DNA of 59,805 bases. Source: Pseudomonadota bacterium (GTDB lineage Bacteria; Pseudomonadota; Alphaproteobacteria; Azospirillales; Azospirillaceae). The translations under genes and the position numbers were made by a program. Location of the stretch: positions 1 to 59,805 of the forward strand of contig JAEYPE010000240.1 of the NCBI GenBank assembly GCA_023411035.1, given 5' to 3'. The stretch's first letter is position 1. Every line of letters starts with the position of its first letter. The notes under the pieces were generated by a model. The model was not told the origin of the DNA. It worked only from the letters and a program-made list of their open reading frames with translations, and made no database searches. Positions 32,408 through 40,244 of the stretch are shown here, piece after piece.

Positions 32408-33643
32408 CTATGGTGTGGCTCCGGCCGCGGCCGGGATGCGGTTCAAGGCCGGATCGATGGCGTTCCCGGTCAGCGGGCAGTGGGTGCCGGACGGGCCGTA
32501 CATCACCGCCACGCAGCGGTTGCACGCGGTGCAGCCGGAGTGGTGAGCCGGGTCGGCGCGGAAGCGCTGCACCAGATCGGCGTCGTGCACCAGCGAGCGC
32601 GCCATCACCACCGCCTCGAATCCCTCGTCCAGCACGCGCCGGGCCGCGTCCAGCGAAAGCACGCCGCCGACGTAGCCGAGCTTGCAGGACACCGCCGCGC
32701 GGACCTTGCGGGCCGCCTCAAGGAAATACAGCTCGGAAAAGCGTACGGTCTTCGGAGTCGCCAGTTTGAGCAGCGTAAACTGCAGCTTGTTGAAGAGCCC
32801 GCTCTTCATGGCGGCGAAGTCGTCGAAGGGCAGGGGGCTGGAGAAAATAGCCCAGGGGGCCTCGATGTTGCGCCCGCCCGACAGGACCAGCATGTCCGCG
32901 CCGGCACGCTCCAGCAGGCGCGCTGTGACAACCGCGTCTTCGACCGTGGCGCCGCCCTTGACGCCGTCGTAGAGATTGATCTTGGCGAGCACCGCGATCT
33001 TTGCGCCGACCGCCTCCTTGACGGCCGCCATCACCTCGACCGGGAAGCGCGCCCGGCCTTCCGCTGCCCCTCCATAGGCGTCGCGCCGTTTGTTCGAGAG
33101 CGGCGACAGGAACTGGTTGAGCAGGTAACCGTGTCCCATGTGCAGTTCGACCGCGTCGAAGCCCGCCTTTACCGCCAGGCGCGCGGCGGTGACGAACTCG
33201 TCACGGACCTGGTCCATGTCAGCGCGCGTCATCGCCCGCTGGAGGGGCCGGCCCAGCATCAGGCCGATCTTGTCGATGCCGCCGCTGGCGGACATGGCGC
33301 GTGGCGTGGTCAGCTCCTTGTGCTGCGCAAAGCTGCCGCCGTGCGTGATCTGTGCCGAAATCAGCGCGCCCTCGGCGTGCACCGCCTCGGCGATCGCGCG
33401 GTAGTGCGGGACGCTGCCCTCGTGCATCACTCCCTGGTCGGTGAAGGTGCGGCCATCCGGCGACACCGCCACATAGGCGAGCGTCGTCATGCCAACGCCG
33501 CCGGCCGCCAGCCGGCGATGGAATTCCAGCAGCGACTTGGTCGGCAGGCAGTCCCTCGTCATCATCTCGTTCGCACCGGAGCGGATGAAGCGGTTCGGCA
33601 GGGTGACCGGCCCAATGGTGACTGGAGAGAACGCGTCGATCAT
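32408..33643 (-). CDS. NADH:flavin oxidoreductase, 2,4-dienoyl-CoA reductase family
   Basis: FMN-binding TIM-barrel oxidoreductase of the old-yellow-enzyme family, 411 residues: NRFIRSGANEMMTRD, GMTTLAYVAVSPDG, HMGHGYLLNQFLSPLSNKRRDAYGG, and the phosphate-binding ARSLVHDADLVQRF. A C-terminal cysteine set CxACNRC...HCP (CTACNRCVAVMYGPSGTHC) suggests a 4Fe-4S cluster like that of 2,4-dienoyl-CoA reductase, though the usual FAD/NADPH domain behind it is absent. It probably reduces a conjugated enone or dienoyl-CoA of the steroid pathway. ATG 33643 chosen; an upstream frame to 33682 adds 13 residues without family support. Confidence 0.85.
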   Translation of the reverse strand: MIDAFSPVTIGPVTLPNRFIRSGANEMMTRDCLPTKSLLEFHRRLAAGGVGMTTLAYVAVSPDGRTFTDQGVMHEGSVPHYRAIAEAVHAEGALISAQITHGGSFAQHKELTTPRAMSASGGIDKIGLMLGRPLQRAMTRADMDQVRDEFVTAARLAVKAGFDAVELHMGHGYLLNQFLSPLSNKRRDAYGGAAEGRARFPVEVMAAVKEAVGAKIAVLAKINLYDGVKGGATVEDAVVTARLLERAGADMLVLSGGRNIEAPWAIFSSPLPFDDFAAMKSGLFNKLQFTLLKLATPKTVRFSELYFLEAARKVRAAVSCKLGYVGGVLSLDAARRVLDEGFEAVVMARSLVHDADLVQRFRADPAHHSGCTACNRCVAVMYGPSGTHCPLTGNAIDPALNRIPAAAGATP

Positions 33644-33716
33644 GACGTCACTCGTCTGTTTATTGACGTGGCGGGCAGGCACCCCGGCGCCCGCCGGGGT
33701 GCCGCTGGGCGGCGGC

Positions 33717-34124
33717 TCAGCTCGGGGTGAGCATTTGGGCGACTTCGATCAGGTGGCCCTCCGGATCGGTCACGAAGGCCACCCGCACACCGTGGGCGGG
33801 CATGTCGCGGGCCTCCTGCACCAGCCTGCCGCCGTTGGCGAGCGTGCGCTCGACGAACGCGTCGGTGCTGTCGGTGATGAAGCCCACGATGACCTCGTCC
33901 TTGGACGGCTTCGGCGCGTCGAGGAACGTCAGGAGGACGAAGGTCGCCGCCCCCTGGTAAGGCGGCTTGAACAGGATCTCGCTGATCTTCCGCCCGGCGA
34001 TCTCGTCATCGACGCGGGCCAGTTCCTCCAGCCCGCACACGGCCTTGTAGAAGGTCGCGGCGGCTTCGAGGTCGGCGACCAGGAGCTTCGTAAAACCAAA
34101 GTTGCTCTGCACGATGTCCTCCAA
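33717..34124 (-). CDS. VOC family protein (glyoxalase-like)
   Basis: Single vicinal-oxygen-chelate domain, 135 residues: FGFTKLLVADLEAAATFYKAVCGLEEL, ILFKPPYQGAATFVLLTFL, and GHLIEVAQM with a metal-binding Glu at the end of the domain (DPEGHLIEVAQ). Such proteins are lyases, isomerases or dioxygenases, and steroid isomerases of the related fold are known, but no substrate can be read. It is 73 bp before the flavin oxidoreductase on the same strand; the palindromic site at 34308 lies 184 bp upstream. Confidence 0.8.
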   Translation of the reverse strand: MEDIVQSNFGFTKLLVADLEAAATFYKAVCGLEELARVDDEIAGRKISEILFKPPYQGAATFVLLTFLDAPKPSKDEVIVGFITDSTDAFVERTLANGGRLVQEARDMPAHGVRVAFVTDPEGHLIEVAQMLTPS

Positions 34125-34307
34125 GGGGGGTGATCGATGCCGCGCTGTGGGCGCGGGGGGCTTGCGTCAATTGCCGGACAGGGGCGAGGCGCGGGGCCGC
34201 GGGCAAACGGATGCCGGTGGTGTTCAGGCCGGCAGGCAGGTGCCCGTGGTCGTCGCGTACCCCTTATTGTTTTCCGGACGGAATGCCGCCCCGTCCAAGC
34301 ATATCCT

Positions 34308-34323
34308 AAGTGAGCACTTACTT
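34308..34323. promoter_or_regulatory. Palindromic operator candidate AAGTGAG-CA-CTTACTT
   Basis: Arms of seven bases around a two-base spacer, six of seven paired. It matches the site at 44596 in layout and bases, and both are close to the AnCAAGnnCTTGnT palindrome I remember for the TetR-type regulator KstR2 of steroid ring C/D genes. It lies in the 237-bp gap upstream of the VOC gene. No other gene lies in this gap. Confidence 0.5.
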
Positions 34324-34361
34324 TTGAGCAAGGGCGCCGGATGCCGGGCCGGCTCGACGGC

Positions 34362-35789
34362 TCAGAAGCCGCCCTGCCAGACCTGAGCGAAGAAGGGGCT
34401 GCGCGCCGCCACGGCGTCGTAGGTCGACGGATCGACCATGCAGGTCGGGCACCAATGGCCGCCCCGCAGCATCAGGTTCGGCGACATGTCGAAGGCATGA
34501 CCCATCGCGCAGCGCCAGCCGGCGGGCGCGTGCGGATCACCCGTGTAGCCCGTGGTGCAGTGCCCGCCGCGGAACGCCGCCGCCAGCCGCAGGTCGGCCG
34601 CCGTCCAGCTTTCCTTCGGCTTGCCGTCCTCGTAGCCGTGCTCCAGATACGACGGGGAGCGCGACGGCTGTTCGAGCGTGACGCGGTCCCAATCGGCCGG
34701 CAGTGCCTCCCATTGCGTCCGCGACCCGAAGAAGGCGTCGATGTGCGCCCGGTCGTCGTGCGCGATCCAGTGCAGCGGACCACCCTCCGCCTTCGCCAGC
34801 GCCTCGATCCGTTTGCGTGCGGCGCCGGGAGCCAGACGCGCGCCAAGCTTCACATAGAAGGGAAGCGCTTTGCGGAACTCCTCCAAGAAATCCGTGAAAG
34901 TCTCACGGCGGAACGGCACCAGCGCCTCCAGGGCGTCGGAGTCCGTGTACCACTGCCCGTGAAAGTTCCGTGTGGCGAACCAGCTCGGCTGGAAGACCTG
35001 CCGGAAGTCGGAGAATCCCAGCACCTGGAAAGTGGCGGCGGCGAACTCGTGGCTCACCTTGCGCATGCCCGCGCCGCCGCCGATGTTGAAGAAGTTGCGC
35101 CACAGCGCGTCCGGCACGCTGTCCTCGCAGGTGTTGGCGGCCAGGCGCCCGGAATCGCCCACCGTCACCCATTCCAGCACCGCGTTGAACGGGTTGTGGA
35201 ACATGATCGGGTCGTGGATCTTCCAGAGATGGGGATGGGCGACGCCGGTCTGGCGCAAAGAGACCCAGCGCTTCAGCCCGGACTCGGCGACGATCGCCTC
35301 GGCCCGGGTCTTGCTCACCGCGTAGTGATCGAACCGGCTGATCTTGATCGGGTCGCCCGTGCGGCCCCAATGCACCGGCGCCTGCCTGTCCCCGGTCTGG
35401 GCGACGGTGCCGATGTAGACGAGCCGGACGCGACCCGGGTCGGGTTGCGCCTTGATCGCCTCCACGACGTTGCGGGCGCCGCCGACGTTCACCGCCATGG
35501 TGCGCTCGGGGAAGTGGTCGGCGAGCGGCGAGACGAGGCCGCCGATGTGGAGCACCTGGTCCGCCCCCGACACGCCGCGTAGGACATCCTCGTACCGGGT
35601 CAGGTCGCCCCAGACGATCTCCAGGTTGCGGTGGCCCTGGAAACGCTTTATGGTCGGGGTCTCGGCATCGCTTGGCAGGACGAGGGCCTTGACGCGGAAC
35701 CGGTCCGAACGGTCCAGCAACTGGCGCAGCGTCTCGCCGCCCATGTTGCCCGACGCCCCCGTCAGGAAGATCGTCTTCTTCGTCCGCAT
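34362..35789 (-). CDS. Extended SDR (NAD-dependent epimerase/dehydratase family) with zinc-ribbon-like C terminus
   Basis: 475 residues. The N-terminal ~330 form an extended SDR: TIFLTGASGNMGGETLRQLLD, VVEAIKAQPDPGRVRLVYIGTVAQTGDRQAPVHWGRTGDPIKISRFDHYAVSKTRAEAIVAESG with Tyr and Lys of YAVSK, and substrate-domain motifs. 3-beta-hydroxysteroid dehydrogenase/isomerases belong to the extended SDRs, so a steroid substrate is likely (inference). The last ~65 residues are different: HCTTGY..., RCAMGHAF, GGHWCPTC make a C/C-x2-GH/C-x2-C pattern suggestive of a treble-clef or zinc ribbon. The start at 35789 is 29 bp from the next SDR. The tail is in frame, with no sign of a frameshift. Confidence 0.82.
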   Translation of the reverse strand: MRTKKTIFLTGASGNMGGETLRQLLDRSDRFRVKALVLPSDAETPTIKRFQGHRNLEIVWGDLTRYEDVLRGVSGADQVLHIGGLVSPLADHFPERTMAVNVGGARNVVEAIKAQPDPGRVRLVYIGTVAQTGDRQAPVHWGRTGDPIKISRFDHYAVSKTRAEAIVAESGLKRWVSLRQTGVAHPHLWKIHDPIMFHNPFNAVLEWVTVGDSGRLAANTCEDSVPDALWRNFFNIGGGAGMRKVSHEFAAATFQVLGFSDFRQVFQPSWFATRNFHGQWYTDSDALEALVPFRRETFTDFLEEFRKALPFYVKLGARLAPGAARKRIEALAKAEGGPLHWIAHDDRAHIDAFFGSRTQWEALPADWDRVTLEQPSRSPSYLEHGYEDGKPKESWTAADLRLAAAFRGGHCTTGYTGDPHAPAGWRCAMGHAFDMSPNLMLRGGHWCPTCMVDPSTYDAVAARSPFFAQVWQGGF

Positions 35790-35818
35790 CTCCGCCCCTT
35801 CCGCTTTGACGGGTGTGG

Positions 35819-36574
35819 TCAGAACGCGTCCGGACGCATCAGGGCGTCGGTGCCGCCGTCGTTGAAGATGATCTGGCCCAGCAGGTAGTGCCCCTCGAAG
35901 GTCAGCAGATAGGCGGCCAGTTCGGCCATCTCGTCGGGCTTGGCGAAGCCCTTCACCGCCATCGGGTTGGCCTGGGCGATCAGCGCGACCATCTCCGGAT
36001 CGCCCAGCAGCGGCGCGGTCATCCCGGTCTCCACCACGCCCGGGGCGATGCCGTTGAGGAGGATGCCCGACCCAGCCCACGCTGGCGACACCGCCGCCCG
36101 GCGCAGCCACAGCGAGAGCGCGCGCTTGGAGGACATGTAGGACAGGTCGGGCCGCTCGGCGACGGCGGCGAGCGCTCCCGGTTCGTCGCCGGCCAGGCAG
36201 GCGGCGATCGCCGCGTCGTTGACCGGCAGAAGCGCCGCCGTCGAGCAGATGGCGACCGCCCGTGGCCGCGGCGCCTTGGCGAGCAGCGGGCGCAGCCCCT
36301 CCAACGTTGCCACCGCCCCGAAATAGTTGATCGACAGCGTCGCCGGCAGCGGATGCGAGATGCCGGCCGCCGCCACCACGCCGTTGAGGCTGGGCGTGAG
36401 TTGCGCGACCGCCGCGGTCATGGCCGTCCGTCCATCCTCGCTCCCCAGGTCGGCTTCGATCTCGGCGTCGCGCAGATCGACGCCGATGACGCGGTCGCCG
36501 TTCGCTTCCAGCCGCCGCCGGATCGCCGCGCCGATGCCCGAGGCCGCTCCCGTGATCAAAAAGGTGCGCATCAT
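35819..36574 (-). CDS. hsdA: 3-alpha-hydroxysteroid dehydrogenase-like SDR (HsdA type)
   Basis: 251-residue SDR: FLITGAASGIGAAIRRRLEANGDRVIGVD (TGAASGIG, residues 8-15), Ser111, Tyr146 and Lys150 (YMSSKRA). The segment INYFGAVATLEGLRPLLA and the ending FNDGGTDALMRPDAF resemble my memory of Comamonas testosteroni 3-alpha-HSD/carbonyl reductase, which has a large insertion between Ser and Tyr, also present here. It would oxidise 3-alpha-hydroxyl of bile acid-type or androstane steroids to ketones, an entry reaction for the pathway. GAGGAG precedes the ATG pair at 36574/36571. Confidence 0.82.
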   Translation of the reverse strand: MMRTFLITGAASGIGAAIRRRLEANGDRVIGVDLRDAEIEADLGSEDGRTAMTAAVAQLTPSLNGVVAAAGISHPLPATLSINYFGAVATLEGLRPLLAKAPRPRAVAICSTAALLPVNDAAIAACLAGDEPGALAAVAERPDLSYMSSKRALSLWLRRAAVSPAWAGSGILLNGIAPGVVETGMTAPLLGDPEMVALIAQANPMAVKGFAKPDEMAELAAYLLTFEGHYLLGQIIFNDGGTDALMRPDAF

Positions 36575-36625
36575 TCCCGATCTCCTCTTGTTTGATGTTT
36601 CTTGTGGCCGGAAACGGACGGGGCG

Positions 36626-39064
36626 TCAGGTGCCGTGCACGGGGCGGTCCAGCCGCCTCGGCGCTTCCGCCCGCCGGTGCCGGGGCAGGAGGAAGTAGGC
36701 CAGCGCCGGCAGCAGAACGAGCGCCCCCAGCATGTTCCACAGGAACATGAAGGCCAGCATCACTCCCATGTCCGCCTGGAACTTGATGGGCGAGAACGCC
36801 CAGGTCGCCACGCCGAGGGCCAGCGTGAAGCCGGTCAGCATGACCACCTTGCCGGTGAACAGCAGGGCCTGATAGTAGGCCGCGGACAGCGACATGCCGG
36901 CGCGCAGCGCGACCAGCACGATGCTGAGCACATACAGCGCATAGTCCACGCCGATGCCGACGCCGAGCGCGATCACCGGCAGCGTCGCCACCTTCACACC
37001 AATGCCGAGATGCACCATCAGTGCCTCGCCCAGGATCGAGGTGACGATCAGCGGCACCACGGCGCAGACCACCGCCTGCCAGGACCGGAAGGTGACGAAG
37101 CACAGCACGATGACCGCCGCATAAACCCACAGCAGCATCGTGCGCGAGGTGTCCTTCACGACGATGTTGGTCGCCGCCTCGATCCCCGCGTTGCCGGCCG
37201 CCAGCATCAGCTTGGAGTTGGCGGTGTCCTGCGCGCGGAAGGACTCCACCATCGCGACCACCCCCTCCAGCGTCGCCGCCTTGTGGTCGGCCAGCGAGAT
37301 GGCGACCGGCGTCTGCTCGCAGTTCCGCCCCACCAGATCGACCGGCACCATGGAGGTCATCTGGTTCAGCGTCAGCTGGTTCGGTGTCAGGTCGAACCAC
37401 TTCAGATTGCCTTCATTGAGGGCGATCAGCATCCGGCGGCTCATCGACGCCAGCGAGGTGGTGCCGGTTACGCCCGGCAGCGTGCGCAGCGACGCCTCCA
37501 TGCTGTCCATGCGCAGAAGCGAGTCGTAGCCGGCGCATGTGCCCGGCGTGGTATTCACCATCGCCACCAGCACGTCGCTGCTCATGTTGTACTTGGAGAT
37601 GAGATAGGCGTTGTCCTGGTTGTATCGGGAATCCGGGCGCAGCTCCGGCGCGCCCGGATCGAGGTCGCCGATCTGCAGCTTGTGGCTCTCGTACCAGCCG
37701 CCGGCGGTCAGGACAGCCGCCACGGCGATGGCAACCGTCGCCCATCCGCGCCGGGTGAAGAGGTCGAGGAAACGCCAGATGGCGTGTTTCTCACCCTCGC
37801 CGGACAGCGCCGCCGTCTCGGCCCGCAGGCTGCGCCGCGCCGCCGCGGCGTCGACGCCCGTGTAGCTCAGCAGGACCGGCAGCAGGATCAGATTCGTGAA
37901 GGTCAGGATGGCGACGCCGATGCTGGCCATGATCGCCAGGTCCTGGATCACCCGGATCTGGATGATCAGCAGGACGGCGAAGCCGACGGCATCGCACATC
38001 AACGCGGTGAACCCGGCGAAGAACAGCCGGCGGAAGGTCTGCCGGGCTGCGTGCAGCTTCGGCATACCGCGGCCGATGTCCTGCATGACGCCGTTCATCT
38101 TCTGGGCGCCATGGCTCATGCCGATGGCGAACACCAGGAAGGGCACCAGGATCGAGTAGGGGTCGAGCACATAGCCGGTCAGCGGCAGCAGACCCAGCTG
38201 CCAGACGACGGCGACGAGCGAGCAGGCCACCACCAGGAAGGTGCTGCGCAGGCAGCGCGTGTACCAGTACATCAGCACGGTGGCGATGACGATGGCGCCC
38301 GCGAAGAACAGCAGCACCTGCAGCAGGCCGTCGATCAGGTCACCGACCACCTTGGCAAAGCCGGTGATGCGAATTTTGATGCCTTCGCTCTCGAACTGGG
38401 CGCGCAGGGACTCCAACCGTTCCGACAGCTTGCCATAGTCGATCGGCTTGCCGGTTTCGGTGTCCTTTTCCAAAAGAGGCGCCAGGATGATCGTGGAGCG
38501 GAAGTCATTGGCCACCAGCTGCCCGACGATGTTGGCGCGCAGGATGTTTCCCTGCAGCTCCTGAAGGCTGGCGGGCGAGCCGTTGTAGTCGTCCGGCATG
38601 ACGGGCCCGGACGCGAAGCCGTTCTCCGTCACCTCCGACCAGCGGGTGCCGGGGGTCCAGATCGATTTCATGAACTGCCGGTCGATGCCCTCGGTCAGGA
38701 AGGTGGCGTCGTTGAGCCGCTTCAGCGTCTCCACGTAATGCGGATCGAAGATCGAGCCCTTCGTGTTTTCGACGACGATGCGGACAACGTTGCCCTGGAA
38801 CTCCTGCGCAAGCGAGTTTTTGTGCGCAAAGTAATTCTGGATGTAGGGATGATCCGTCGGGATCATGTTCTCATAACTGGCGTTCAGCCGGATATTCAGC
38901 GCCTGCCAGCCGAGGAAGGCAGTCACCAACGCGCAGAGAAAAACGATCGACTTGCGGTGGCTGAACAGGAAGCGCTCGATCATGGAGCCGGCGTTGACGT
39001 CGAACGGGACATCGGCGTTCATATCGTCCGCCGCCTTCACGTGAGCCATGTCAATTTTTCCCAT
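36626..39064 (-). CDS. RND/MMPL-superfamily transporter
   Basis: 812-residue membrane protein of the RND superfamily (hopanoid/MMPL type): two repeats of one transmembrane helix plus a large periplasmic loop followed by five helices. Hydrophobic segments seen at about residues 35-55, 235-410 and 615-800. GxxxD-type pattern VMLAFMFLWNMLGALVLLPALAYFLLP near the end. Such proteins export or move lipids, hopanoids and hydrophobic molecules. Start 39064 has weak support; ATG 39049 is an alternative. With the three genes upstream it makes the envelope module of the cluster. Confidence 0.87.
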   Translation of the reverse strand: MGKIDMAHVKAADDMNADVPFDVNAGSMIERFLFSHRKSIVFLCALVTAFLGWQALNIRLNASYENMIPTDHPYIQNYFAHKNSLAQEFQGNVVRIVVENTKGSIFDPHYVETLKRLNDATFLTEGIDRQFMKSIWTPGTRWSEVTENGFASGPVMPDDYNGSPASLQELQGNILRANIVGQLVANDFRSTIILAPLLEKDTETGKPIDYGKLSERLESLRAQFESEGIKIRITGFAKVVGDLIDGLLQVLLFFAGAIVIATVLMYWYTRCLRSTFLVVACSLVAVVWQLGLLPLTGYVLDPYSILVPFLVFAIGMSHGAQKMNGVMQDIGRGMPKLHAARQTFRRLFFAGFTALMCDAVGFAVLLIIQIRVIQDLAIMASIGVAILTFTNLILLPVLLSYTGVDAAAARRSLRAETAALSGEGEKHAIWRFLDLFTRRGWATVAIAVAAVLTAGGWYESHKLQIGDLDPGAPELRPDSRYNQDNAYLISKYNMSSDVLVAMVNTTPGTCAGYDSLLRMDSMEASLRTLPGVTGTTSLASMSRRMLIALNEGNLKWFDLTPNQLTLNQMTSMVPVDLVGRNCEQTPVAISLADHKAATLEGVVAMVESFRAQDTANSKLMLAAGNAGIEAATNIVVKDTSRTMLLWVYAAVIVLCFVTFRSWQAVVCAVVPLIVTSILGEALMVHLGIGVKVATLPVIALGVGIGVDYALYVLSIVLVALRAGMSLSAAYYQALLFTGKVVMLTGFTLALGVATWAFSPIKFQADMGVMLAFMFLWNMLGALVLLPALAYFLLPRHRRAEAPRRLDRPVHGT

Positions 39065-39073
39065 TTCTATACA

Positions 39074-40174
39074 CTACTGCGCGCGAGGGGGGAGGATCGG
39101 CGTGACACCGGCCGGACCAACCGCCAGGACGGTCCCGTTGGCCGCCTCTACGAGGCCGGCGATGGGCACGCGCACCGGCGTCACGACCGGCTCGAAACGC
39201 GGGTTCCCGGCGTTCCGGCGGAAGATCTGCCCTCCCTGATCGGCCAGCAGGGCGGCGCCGTCCTTGAGTTGGAGGACGCTGGTGAGGGTCGCTGCCCCGG
39301 CCAATTCGATCCGGTTCCAGGACGCGCCGTGATCGGACGATTGATACGCGTTGCCGCGCAGGCCGACGATGACCACGTCCTCGGGCGCGGCCAGGGCGGC
39401 GAAAAAGCTGCCTTCGTAGGGGGAGGTCAACGCCTCGAACGAGGCGCCGCCGTTCCGGCTGCGGAACAGGCTCCCCTGCTCGCCAACGATGTAGACGTCC
39501 TGGCCGTTCGAGACGGCGGCCACGGCGTTCAGGTGCAGGTGGCCCTGGTTGTCGATCGCCGCGACGCTCGGGACCCAGGTCGTCCCGCCGTCCTCCGTGC
39601 GGACGGCGAGGCCGTAGGAGCCGAGGACAAGGGCGTGGCGCTCGTCGAACACGAGAAGGTCGAGGAACGGCTTGTCCGGCCCGTCCTGCACAAGGCGTTC
39701 GGCGGCCCGCACCGCTTCAGCGCTGCGGTCGCCTCCTGCCTTCGCCAGCGTGTCCTTCAGGATCAGCCCGGCGGCGCCGACACCGTCCAGCTGCTTGGTC
39801 CACGTCTCTCCGCCATCCTCGGTGCGCAGGATGACCCCGAAATGGCCGACCGCCCACCCTTTGCGGGCGGAACCGAACCGTACCGCTGTCACCGTCACGT
39901 TGACCGGAACCGCCGCCTGCCGCCACGTCGTCCCGTTGTCGTCGGACAGGAAGATGATGCCCCGCTCGCCCGCCACAACGAGGCGGTCGCCCGCCCGCGC
40001 GGCGGTGAGCAGGAAAGGCATGGCGGCGGGGCTGGAGACGGTGGCCGGCGTTTCAAGCACCGACCAGCGCCTTTCCGCCGCCGCCCCATCGGCGTGCCAC
40101 AGCCCCCCCACGAGGGCCAGGACGCCTCCCCATATCACCACCCCGGGCAACCGACGCTTCATGGTCTTGCTCAT
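39074..40174 (-). CDS. YCF48-like beta-propeller protein, periplasmic
   Basis: 366 residues: N-terminal Arg/Lys-rich start and a hydrophobic signal segment (RRLPGVVIWGGVLALVGGLWHADGAAA, cleavage probably after AAA), then repeated blades with the YCF48/BNR pattern, for example GIIFLSDDNGTTWRQA, GVILRTEDGGETWTKQ, GLAVRTEDGGTTWVPS, SLFRSRNGGASFEAL and NAYQSSDHGASWNRI. Each blade has the D-x-G-x-(T/S)-W Asp-box form. It lies between the RND gene (9 bp away) and the DUF1302 gene, and would be a periplasmic accessory of that system. Confidence 0.85.
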   Translation of the reverse strand: MSKTMKRRLPGVVIWGGVLALVGGLWHADGAAAERRWSVLETPATVSSPAAMPFLLTAARAGDRLVVAGERGIIFLSDDNGTTWRQAAVPVNVTVTAVRFGSARKGWAVGHFGVILRTEDGGETWTKQLDGVGAAGLILKDTLAKAGGDRSAEAVRAAERLVQDGPDKPFLDLLVFDERHALVLGSYGLAVRTEDGGTTWVPSVAAIDNQGHLHLNAVAAVSNGQDVYIVGEQGSLFRSRNGGASFEALTSPYEGSFFAALAAPEDVVIVGLRGNAYQSSDHGASWNRIELAGAATLTSVLQLKDGAALLADQGGQIFRRNAGNPRFEPVVTPVRVPIAGLVEAANGTVLAVGPAGVTPILPPRAQ

Positions 40175-40244
40175 TGCTTCTTGGCTGTTTCGGGCGCCGC
40201 CTGCGGAACGGACGGCGCCCGGCTCCCTGACCGGTCCTTGAGGA

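Noticed and set aside
30240..32525. Open frame of 761 codons on the minus strand
   Set aside because: Antisense to kstD, which has full conserved motifs; the minus product is Arg/Pro/Gly rich with no motif.
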